From Nitrososphaerota archaeon (GTDB lineage: Archaea > Thermoproteota > Nitrososphaeria > Nitrososphaerales > UBA183), in the NCBI GenBank assembly GCA_029785235.1, contig JAFMAA010000016.1, forward strand, positions 1 to 17,747: a DNA stretch of 17,747 bases, in the 5' to 3' direction. Shown piece by piece: positions 1 through 6,405 of the stretch. The notes beneath the pieces are model-generated. The model did not search any database. It was given only the letters and a program-made list of their open reading frames with translations, and had not been told where the DNA came from. Within the stretch, counting starts at the first letter, position 1. Each line of letters starts with the position of its first letter. Position numbers and translations under genes: made by a program.

Positions 1-189
1 GACAAGGAGGTTGTCATGCGTGAAACGGACATCCACCCGAATCTAGAACAGATGATGGAGCCGCACATCCAAGAGGTCCTCTCTGACAGCGCACCCCGAC
101 CGGTGAGGAACCCCGCCTGCCGGTGGTGCTGGGCGGACTGTCAGTTTGCAGGGAAGAGATCCCAGGTGAAGGCCAGTGGGAGTGGGTGA
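1..189 (+). CDS. C-terminal part of a Cas4/RecB-like PD-(D/E)XK nuclease (5' end outside window)
   Basis: Reading frame 1 is open from the first base to TGA at 187-189 (62 residues). It reads as an acidic helix followed by a cysteine cluster, NPACRWCWADC, in which the Cys spacing is C-x2-C-x3-C. A C-terminal cluster of three Cys like this, together with one N-terminal Cys, binds a 4Fe-4S cluster in Cas4 and related RecB-family exonucleases. The catalytic core would lie to the left of the window. One alternative is a stand-alone 57-residue ORF from ATG 16, which has a perfect AAGGAGG at 4-10. I prefer the partial-gene reading because the protein pattern continues upstream of that ATG. It overlaps the next gene by a few bases, suggesting one operon. 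A role in defence DNA processing is inference. Confidence 0.5.
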   Translation, partial: DKEVVMRETDIHPNLEQMMEPHIQEVLSDSAPRPVRNPACRWCWADCQFAGKRSQVKASGSG

Positions 190-523
190 CCGACCGATCT
201 CTGCACACGAACTCGCTTCCTACGCCTATTGCCCTCGGGCATGGTGGTACGACCACCACCCCGAAGAGGTGCCCCAGATCTCCCATGACCGGAACCAGGC
301 AGGCTTCGCTAGGGGCGACGCCTTCCAAGACCGGCTCCTCGCTTCCCATGTCCGAGCCCAGCAGACCTCGGTCGGACCGTACGTCGTAGCTGCTGGGATA
401 GCGCTGGCACTCTTGGTGGTGGTACTGTGGTGGAACCACTTTTTCGGGCACTCATCGTTCCCGGGGGTACGGACCAGATCTTCTGGCCCGTGCGGTTATG
501 TAGAGTGCCACTCTCTACTGTAA
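176..523 (+). CDS. Small membrane protein with Cas4-like N-terminal motif
   Basis: This 115-residue ORF starts at GTG 176; GTG 182, two codons later, is an equally possible start. The N-terminus, ISAHELASYAYCPRAWWY (about residues 8-25), matches the opening helix and first Cys (C19) of Cas4-like nucleases. The nuclease core is absent. Instead there is a hydrophobic segment at about residues 69-86, fit for one membrane helix, and then a low-complexity tail. Small proteins of this design often sit next to a full Cas4-like nuclease, as here, where the upstream gene overlaps by 8-14 bases. The last 25 or so residues look unlike the rest and are encoded over the promoter of the next operon, so the original C-terminus may have been replaced at an insertion boundary. 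The function is unknown. A catalytic role is unlikely because no Asp or Glu/Lys active-site motif is visible. Confidence 0.55.
   Translation: MGVGDRPISAHELASYAYCPRAWWYDHHPEEVPQISHDRNQAGFARGDAFQDRLLASHVRAQQTSVGPYVVAAGIALALLVVVLWWNHFFGHSSFPGVRTRSSGPCGYVECHSLL
496..514 (+). promoter_or_regulatory. TATA-like box plus palindromic operator before the helicase operon
   Basis: TTATGTA at 496-502 is centred 26 bases before the GTG at 525, the distance expected for an archaeal TATA box driving a leaderless transcript. It abuts a perfect 13-base palindrome, AGAGTGCCACTCT, at 502-514, placed between the TATA box and the inferred transcription start. A protein bound there would block initiation. No Shine-Dalgarno precedes GTG 525, which agrees with a leaderless mRNA. 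The palindrome could also form a short hairpin, but its one-base centre favours a protein-binding site. Confidence 0.5.
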
Positions 524-524
524 C

Positions 525-2216
525 GTGGTCAAAGTCATAGTGGGAGCGGGAGTTCTCTCCGCATACATCCAGGAGCTCAGAGAAAGAGACCCCTCTGCAC
601 CCATTGAAGTGACCATCCTTACGGGCTTCTTCTCACATTCCTTCCATGGGTTCTTTTCAGGGCTGCTCCCCAAGGTTGACTACCAGATTCTTGTTGACAA
701 GGCTGGATTAGAGGAAGCGGTCCCTGAAACACCAGGCTACTCCATCAGCGGAGTGGATGTCAAGGAGGGACTATTTCACCCAAAGGTGATCTGCGTGCGC
801 ACACAAAGGGAGCTGCATCTGCTTCTTGGCTCAGCAAATTTCACGAATGGGGGGGAAAAGAATTTTGAGGCTGCGATCTATCTCGCCGGAGAGGAGGCCA
901 ACACTGCGTGGAATGAGATCCAGCGGTCGGTGAAGGAGCTCAGTCTTGTCAACGACCTAGGAGTCTTGAATAGGCTAGTGGAACTGGAACGAAGGAAGGC
1001 GCAACAAACAATGGAGGAGGCAAAGCGGTGGCGCCATCAGGATGAGGCTACTGCTGAGTTCCTCGCTAGCAAGAAAGGAGTACTCGAGATGGCGACTGGG
1101 ACCGGGAAAACACGCACCGCGATTCGTATCCTCAACACTCTCAAGGATCAGCAACTCATTCTGGGTGCGGTGATTACTACCTTCGGAACTGACCTTCTCG
1201 ATCAATGGTATCGGGAGCTTTGTGAAAACACCAACTTGGTCATATGGAGAGAGTATGGGTCGAATCACGACATGTCTCAGTTCATGCAGTCTCCTAAGGG
1301 CTCCATCCTGTTGGTTTCTAAGGAAAAGTTGCCTAATGCTTTTGTGAAAGGCGCTCCCGACCTCTCCAGACACCTGCTGGTTTGTGATGAGGTTCATGGG
1401 ATGGGGTCACCGTTGGCGCGTGAGAAGCTTGGAGGCCGACTGTCAGTGTTCGAGTACAGGCTCGGGCTGAGTGCAACCCCGGAGCGAACCTACGATGAGG
1501 AGGGAAACCAGTTCATTGAGCATGAGATTGGGCCGGTGATTTTTCGATTCACTCTAGAAGACGCTATACGAAGAGGGATTCTTTGTGAATTCGACTATGC
1601 ACCCCTCAGCTACGAGCTGAGCGACGAAGACCGGGATGCGCTCCGAGCCGCATTTGCGCGGTACCAACGGAAGGTTCAGGCAGGAGAACCAGTTCTGCGG
1701 GAGGACCTCTATCAAGAGCTATCGAGGGTAGTGAAACTGTCCAAGAGCAAGATTCCAGTATTCTCGAAGTTCGTATCCAGCCGACCGGATTCACTTGACA
1801 AGTCGATAGTCTTTGTGGAGACTAAGGAGTATGGGGAGTTAGTCCAGCAGGTAGTGATTCAACATCAGCCGAACTATCACACCTACTACGGAGAGGATGA
1901 AACCGAGAACCTAGAGCGCTTTCGGGCAAACGAGCTTGAGTGCTTGATCACATGCCACCGTTTGTCAGAGGGCATTGACATCAGGCACATCTCACGTATT
2001 GTTCTCTTCTCGGTGGCGAGAGCACGTCTTGAGACCATTCAACGGATTGGAAGATGTCTGAGAATGGACCCTGAGGACCCATCAAAGAGAGCGCTGGTAG
2101 TAGATTTCATTAGGACTGACGCTGTTGCGCCGGGAGATGGTGGCAGCTTCGTTCCAGCTGATGTCGAGAGAAAGGAATGGCTTGCGACTCTCAGCCTTGT
2201 GAGAAAGGAGGAGTAG
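525..2216 (+). CDS. PLD-nuclease/SF2 DEAD-like helicase fusion, Dnd-associated restriction protein
   Basis: A 563-residue protein from GTG 525. The N-terminal 130 or so residues hold one phospholipase-D half-site: H85-P-K87 followed by GSANFT at 102-107, with Glu117 further on. A single HKD half-site usually works as a dimer in PLD-type nucleases. Residues about 165-560 form a superfamily 2 helicase/translocase: Walker A MATGTGKTRT (189-198), DEVH (288-291), SATPE (316-320) and the arginine-finger motif QRIGRCLRM (506-514). Related DEAD-like proteins occur next to dnd genes and are described as phosphorothioation-dependent restriction enzymes. It heads a four-gene operon convergent with dndBCDEA. 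I infer an effector that loads on DNA lacking the sulfur mark. Whether it cuts, or only blocks replication as reported for archaeal PbeABCD, cannot be read from the sequence. Type I HsdR is unlikely because there is no HsdR nuclease domain and no HsdM or HsdS. Confidence 0.9.
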   Translation: MVKVIVGAGVLSAYIQELRERDPSAPIEVTILTGFFSHSFHGFFSGLLPKVDYQILVDKAGLEEAVPETPGYSISGVDVKEGLFHPKVICVRTQRELHLLLGSANFTNGGEKNFEAAIYLAGEEANTAWNEIQRSVKELSLVNDLGVLNRLVELERRKAQQTMEEAKRWRHQDEATAEFLASKKGVLEMATGTGKTRTAIRILNTLKDQQLILGAVITTFGTDLLDQWYRELCENTNLVIWREYGSNHDMSQFMQSPKGSILLVSKEKLPNAFVKGAPDLSRHLLVCDEVHGMGSPLAREKLGGRLSVFEYRLGLSATPERTYDEEGNQFIEHEIGPVIFRFTLEDAIRRGILCEFDYAPLSYELSDEDRDALRAAFARYQRKVQAGEPVLREDLYQELSRVVKLSKSKIPVFSKFVSSRPDSLDKSIVFVETKEYGELVQQVVIQHQPNYHTYYGEDETENLERFRANELECLITCHRLSEGIDIRHISRIVLFSVARARLETIQRIGRCLRMDPEDPSKRALVVDFIRTDAVAPGDGGSFVPADVERKEWLATLSLVRKEE

Positions 2217-2220
2217 ATTC

Positions 2221-2415
2221 ATGGCAGCCAAGGGTTCGGTCGACCCAGTCCTACTCGAAACGCTCGAGTTGGTCATGCGAGAGTACGCCCAGGGAACGAG
2301 CCTTCATAGTCGCCTCAGGAAGCTGATGGAGAATCTTGTACGTGGACAGGTCCCTGACGAGGACATTGTTGAGATAATTGAGGCCGTGAAGCTGGTACCA
2401 GCAAATGGACGTTAA
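2221..2415 (+). CDS. Small helical protein of the Dnd-associated effector operon
   Basis: A 64-residue protein beginning at ATG 2221, 4 bases after the helicase stop, with GGAGGAG at 2206-2212 as a strong ribosome binding site. Its 3' end overlaps the ATPase start at 2405 by 11 bases, so it is translationally coupled on both sides. It has no signal peptide, membrane segment or Cys. The predicted content is almost entirely helical (LETLELVMREY, LHSRLRKLMENLV, DEDIVEIIEAVK). Very short proteins of this kind recur in DNA-modification and restriction operons, but I do not know their biochemical role. A bridging or inhibitory subunit between helicase and ATPase is a guess from position only. Confidence 0.75.
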   Translation: MAAKGSVDPVLLETLELVMREYAQGTSLHSRLRKLMENLVRGQVPDEDIVEIIEAVKLVPANGR

Positions 2416-4339
2416 GATCCTAGGCTTTCGATACGAGAACATTCGTGAGTTCAAGTCTCTAACCGTCTCTCTGACGCCGAAGCCAGGAGGAATGAAACCA
2501 CATCATGTCTCACTTGTACAGATGCCAAATGGGCTTGGCAAGACCACAACGATAAGATTGATTCGCTTGTGTTTGAATGGCAAGGCAGGTCAACTAACGC
2601 CGGACGAAGTCAGGGGGTTCAAGCTCCTTGCAATTCCGGTGTCAAAAGGGGAATTTGAACTCAAGCTAGCCGTGGATGGCAAGGTCATGTACGTCGGGAT
2701 GACACTCGATTTTGACTCCGGGAAGGCCGCATATTATACGGTGAGCGTAGAGGGTCACGGTAGGAACAAGGGGCTGAGACTACCTGCCGAGTTGGAAGCC
2801 AGGTTTAGTGAGGCGTTTGTTCGGCTCTTCGTATTCGACGGTGAGCTGGCACAGCAGATACTGGATTCCTCCCGAGACGAGGCAGAGCAGGCCATTGTCT
2901 CGCTCTATCACCTAGACAGCTTGTCCGCGCTTGCGACCGAAGACGGGACTGTGGACAGGGTTGTGGCCCACAGACAGGAGTTAGTTGAGACCAACATAGA
3001 GACTCCTCAAGGCAAGAAGGCCTTCGAGACGAAACTCCAAAACGCGAGAGATGTTCTGAAACAGCTGAAAGAAGCGAAGGAGAAGTTGGACGCCAATCTC
3101 AACAAAGTCAGATCAGAGATCGCTGGAAAGGAGGCTCAAAGGGCCAAGATCATCTCGAGTAACGAGGCGATACTGAGGAGATCTACTGAGGTTCAGAACA
3201 AAGTTGATCGCTTGACTAGCGAACTCACTCTTCGCACGAGAACCCTCCTAGAAGATACCCGCTCCCCTCACAACCTCCCTGGCAACGTCCGGTCCCAGCT
3301 AACAAAGCTTGCAGAGTCAATGGTCAAGCTGAAGCTACCGAGATCTCAATCCGTCGAATTCTTCAAGGAACTATCGGAACGAACCAAGTGCATCTGCGAT
3401 CGGGACATTGGCCCCGAAGAGAGACTCAAGATCCTAGCATCTGCCAAGGACTTCCTTTCAGAAGATGATATCGGAGTAATTAATGCTCTCAAGACGAACC
3501 TTAGGAGCCTCCCCGAAGCAAAGGACCTCACGGTAGAGTGCGGCCAAGTTAGCGAATCTGCAAATGAGCTCCAGAAGGCAGTACAGGAGAGAGACACGAT
3601 CGAGCACCAATTAAGAGGAGCCGACAAGGAAGCAGTAATCACACTTGAGCGAGAGAGGGACTCGCTGCGCGTCGAGGAGGGGCAGTACACTGAAGACCTC
3701 AAGGCCCTCACCGAGACCGATGTAGTATTGCTCCAAGGGATGCCTTGGGATGTGAACATCAATCTGTGCCAGAAACATGTTGATGAGTTGAATCACCAAC
3801 TTGCAGAGGTTACTCGTACCGTCGAGTTCGTGGAGAAGGCCAAGCTTCTCAAGACCATTCTTCTGAATGTCCAGGCCAAGGCCCTAGAGGCTCTCAAGGA
3901 GAGAGTGCGTGTGTCGACGAATGCGCGTATCGCCCAACTTCTTGGTAGCAAGGACGTTTACATCGTATCAATTGCTGGCGGGCTCAGGATGGCAGGGCGG
4001 ACCGGTGTGAGCGTGGGGCAGAGTCTTGCGATAACTTACGGATATCTTTCGTCGCTCTTCTATGACTCGGCACACAAGTTACCGTTCGTTGTCGACAGCC
4101 CTGCTGGGTCCCTTGGATTCCCGATTCGACGGGAAGTTGGTGCTTTGATCCCATCGATGTTTGAACAGCTTGTCGTGTTCATTATTTCGACTGAGAGAGC
4201 AGGCTTCGTTGAGAACATTCGGAAGAGCGGAGATGTCCAGAACTTAACTATTTCCGAGGGTCCAGATGGGCCCTCGAAGATCCAAGTGTCAACTGACCAG
4301 GCATTTTTCGACCAATTTGAGTCTTCGGTGGAGAGCTAG
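2405..4339 (+). CDS. SMC/Rad50-like ATPase, DndD-related, of the effector operon
   Basis: A 644-residue ABC-type ATPase. Walker A is MPNGLGKTTT (40-49). Walker B is LPFVVDSPAGSL (559-570), where the usual acidic pair is D-S-P, as in DndD proteins (D-T-P). An ABC signature-like stretch, SVGQSLAI, lies about 20 residues before Walker B. Long coiled-coil arms fill about 170-320 and 380-500. They flank KCICDRDIG, with C329 and C331 as a CxC, at a position that could act as a zinc-hook-like dimer tip. The overall plan matches DndD but the sequence is clearly divergent from the dndD gene at 6402-8435. ATG 2405 lies inside the preceding gene and the stop abuts the next ATG (TAG-ATG). It probably provides ATP-gated DNA engagement to the helicase partner. 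RecF/RecN repair roles are less likely given the operon. Confidence 0.9.
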   Translation: MDVKILGFRYENIREFKSLTVSLTPKPGGMKPHHVSLVQMPNGLGKTTTIRLIRLCLNGKAGQLTPDEVRGFKLLAIPVSKGEFELKLAVDGKVMYVGMTLDFDSGKAAYYTVSVEGHGRNKGLRLPAELEARFSEAFVRLFVFDGELAQQILDSSRDEAEQAIVSLYHLDSLSALATEDGTVDRVVAHRQELVETNIETPQGKKAFETKLQNARDVLKQLKEAKEKLDANLNKVRSEIAGKEAQRAKIISSNEAILRRSTEVQNKVDRLTSELTLRTRTLLEDTRSPHNLPGNVRSQLTKLAESMVKLKLPRSQSVEFFKELSERTKCICDRDIGPEERLKILASAKDFLSEDDIGVINALKTNLRSLPEAKDLTVECGQVSESANELQKAVQERDTIEHQLRGADKEAVITLERERDSLRVEEGQYTEDLKALTETDVVLLQGMPWDVNINLCQKHVDELNHQLAEVTRTVEFVEKAKLLKTILLNVQAKALEALKERVRVSTNARIAQLLGSKDVYIVSIAGGLRMAGRTGVSVGQSLAITYGYLSSLFYDSAHKLPFVVDSPAGSLGFPIRREVGALIPSMFEQLVVFIISTERAGFVENIRKSGDVQNLTISEGPDGPSKIQVSTDQAFFDQFESSVES

Positions 4340-4807
4340 ATGGCGTTCAAGCTGCTTGACGAAACCCGGATCTTCTTCAGACACCTTGAGCGAGAGTCTG
4401 CCTTTGTCAAGCTTGACACTCTGTTTGACCAGTACTACTTGTGTCTGATGGCTGGACTGATTCACCGCAAGTTAGGGTCCGACAAGGATGAAGGAACTGA
4501 GTTCGTGGGGGAGTTCCCGGGAGACTACTACCAACGACGCCACGAAATTATCGGACTACTCATTGCTGCTGAACTCGACCGAAAAGGCGTGGCAGAGGAA
4601 GACAGGCACGGCATGGAAGCGCTTGTGCTCAGGTACGTTAGCCACCAGTCGACAACGAATCTGAGCCCAGACGGCATGGCATTGTTGAACCGATACGCCC
4701 GGGGCGGTTTCGAGGTTCTTCAGGATCACTTTAAGGACTCTCCTCGGAATGTTCACACCTTCCTATTGGAGTATCAGAAGCTGATTTCCCCCCATCAGGA
4801 GTCATAA
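4340..4807 (+). CDS. Last gene of the effector operon, possible divergent DndE-like protein
   Basis: A 155-residue protein whose ATG directly follows the ATPase stop, without its own spacer, so translation is coupled. It is soluble and largely helical. I do not recognise it firmly. Three blocks resemble the DndE helical pattern: YYLCLMAGLIHRKLG (about 33-47), IIGLLIAAELDRKGVA (about 71-86) and LLNRYARGGFEVLQDHF (about 116-132). The last parallels LRAHVNRGVMAL of the dndE gene at 6040-6405. It also follows a DndD-like ATPase exactly as dndE follows dndD. If correct, this operon carries its own D-E pair. The resemblance was judged by eye and is weak, so the function stays open. The next gene, dndA, converges on it with only 40 bases between, and no obvious hairpin terminator is visible there. 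Confidence 0.8.
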   Translation: MAFKLLDETRIFFRHLERESAFVKLDTLFDQYYLCLMAGLIHRKLGSDKDEGTEFVGEFPGDYYQRRHEIIGLLIAAELDRKGVAEEDRHGMEALVLRYVSHQSTTNLSPDGMALLNRYARGGFEVLQDHFKDSPRNVHTFLLEYQKLISPHQES

Positions 4808-4847
4808 CCCTCCTTGGCAACGCAGGCGTCGGCTTCCCGATTCCCCC

Positions 4848-6002
4848 TCACGACAGCTTCCGGAGGAACCTAATGCTGTCGGTTACGACAGAGCTGGCGT
4901 GCTCGATATCTTCTTCCGTTGTGAATCTTCCCAAGCCGAATCTGACGCACTGATGCGCCTGTTCAGGGCTGTAACCGAGAGCTAGCAAGACGTGGGAGGG
5001 CTCGACGACGCGCGAGGAACAAGCCGAACTAGCAGAGAATGCGACCTCCTTTGCGCAAGCACCAATGAGAGCCTTTCCGTCCACCCCAACGATCCTGATA
5101 TTCAAATTGTGTGGCAAGCGAGCCGACCGATCCCCGTTGACCTCCACCTCTCCGAGTGCGGCAATGGCTGACTCGAGCTTATCCCTAAGTCTGGTGAGAC
5201 GATTGCTCTCCTGCCTCAAGTCACTCCTAGCAAGGGAAAGAGCTTCCCCCATACCCACAATTCCAGGAACGTTCAGAGTTCCAGACCTCAACCCCCGTTC
5301 TTGCCCCCCACCCAGGAGTTGAGGGGAGAGGCGGATCCTACCCCCCCTTCTGCGGATGTATAGGGCCCCGACTCCCTTGGGGCCATTCACTTTGTGTGCT
5401 GAGATAGACATAAGGTCAACACCCATCTCGTCAACATCAACCGGAACATGTCCCACTGCTTGAGCTGCATCCGTGTGGAAGAAGGCTCCGCGGTTGTGGA
5501 CTTCCTTCGAAAGCTCGGCCAGTCGCTGAAGAGTTCCGACTTCGTTGTTGGCTAGCATGATTGAAACCAACGCTGTCTTGTCGGTTATCGTATCTCTTAA
5601 CGTCTCGACCGACACGCGAGCACGCTTGTCAACGGGGACGTATGATACCTGGATCCCTGACCTTTGTAGACGCCCGACCGAATCCAGCACTGCTCTGTGC
5701 TCGATTGTGGAGGTAATCACATGCAGATCTCTCTCTCCACGAGCTTCGATGAAACCCCCGATCGCGAGGTTGTCTGATTCCGTGGCGCCACTGGTGAAGA
5801 CTATTTCATCAGGGTTGGCACCGATCAACTTGGCAACTGATTCACGCGCTTCTTCGACCGCCGTGGCCGCCGTGACGCCGAAGGTATGATCAGTACTTGA
5901 TGCATTCCCGAAATCCTCCCTGAGGAACGGCAACATCGCATCCAAGACTCGGGGATCGAGGGGAGTAGTCGCGTGGTTGTCGAGATACACGGGAAGGCGC
6001 AT
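4848..6002 (-). CDS. dndA: Cysteine desulfurase DndA, sulfur donor for DNA phosphorothioation
   Basis: A 384-residue PLP enzyme of the NifS/IscS class. It converts cysteine to alanine and leaves a persulfide on its own catalytic Cys. Visible landmarks are the start YLDNHATTPLDP, H102, the PLP lysine K204 in SAHKVNGPKG, and C328 in the mobile loop SSACSS. Its length is normal for the family. The start ATG has GGGGGAGAGAGGAGAGA directly upstream, a strong ribosome binding site, needed because 37 bases separate it from the dndE stop. It is the last gene of the dnd operon, an order (C-D-E-A) reported for archaeal systems. It could also serve other sulfur pathways, but the operon position makes delivery of sulfur to DndC the likely job. 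Confidence 0.9.
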   Translation of the reverse strand: MRLPVYLDNHATTPLDPRVLDAMLPFLREDFGNASSTDHTFGVTAATAVEEARESVAKLIGANPDEIVFTSGATESDNLAIGGFIEARGERDLHVITSTIEHRAVLDSVGRLQRSGIQVSYVPVDKRARVSVETLRDTITDKTALVSIMLANNEVGTLQRLAELSKEVHNRGAFFHTDAAQAVGHVPVDVDEMGVDLMSISAHKVNGPKGVGALYIRRRGGRIRLSPQLLGGGQERGLRSGTLNVPGIVGMGEALSLARSDLRQESNRLTRLRDKLESAIAALGEVEVNGDRSARLPHNLNIRIVGVDGKALIGACAKEVAFSASSACSSRVVEPSHVLLALGYSPEQAHQCVRFGLGRFTTEEDIEHASSVVTDSIRFLRKLS

Positions 6003-6039
6003 TCTCTCCTCTCTCCCCCGTTACCTTGTGCTGGCGTCC

Positions 6040-6405
6040 CTATGTCGATGGAAGAAGAGAAGAAAGATCCCCCAGGTCCTTCATCCTTCCTGATAGCGCC
6101 ATTACACCTCGGTTGACGTGGGCTCGCAATTGAGACCCGAGGTCTGAGTCTGGGTCTATGCCATCTGCCACACATCTCTCTCTGAGAATGGCAAGATAAG
6201 CCAACTCGCTTTCTCCTAACAGGGTTGCGCGCGCTATCTCCAGACCCTTTTCATCATAGTCCCCACCACTGACAGGGCGGGGATCGGTGAGGGAGTGACA
6301 TAGACCTAGTCGGCAGTAAACGTTGTAATCCATGCCTGTCCTGGCTTTCAGATTGCGCAGCCGGTTCGTAGCATCCACAGATAGCCGTACCCGTGTCGGA
6401 ATCAT
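6040..6405 (-). CDS. dndE: DNA phosphorothioation protein DndE
   Basis: A 121-residue protein, the usual size for DndE. The opening RVRLSVDATNRLRNLKART and the following NVYCRLGLCHSL are the recognisable N-terminal family pattern, and LRAHVNRGVMAL is the C-terminal helix. Family members are small, helical and reported to bind nicked DNA or to act as a scaffold in the DndCDE complex that installs non-bridging sulfur in the backbone. No catalytic motif is expected. ATG 6405 overlaps the dndD stop in an ATGA, so the two are co-translated in a fixed ratio. No frame damage is seen. Confidence 0.9.
   Translation of the reverse strand: MIPTRVRLSVDATNRLRNLKARTGMDYNVYCRLGLCHSLTDPRPVSGGDYDEKGLEIARATLLGESELAYLAILRERCVADGIDPDSDLGSQLRAHVNRGVMALSGRMKDLGDLSSLLPST

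Noticed and set aside
14..451. 145-residue minus-strand open frame at the left end
   Set aside because: It runs antisense to the Cas4-like tail and the small membrane protein, has low-complexity Ser/Pro/Gly content, and shows no recognisable motif.
525..2216. Type I HsdR or DISARM helicase
   Set aside because: No methyltransferase, specificity subunit or other DISARM gene is present, and the N-terminus is a PLD half-site rather than an HsdR nuclease.
4848..6002. Housekeeping IscS/NifS instead of DndA
   Set aside because: No Fe-S assembly genes are near, and the gene is the last member of the dnd operon with a short gap to dndE.
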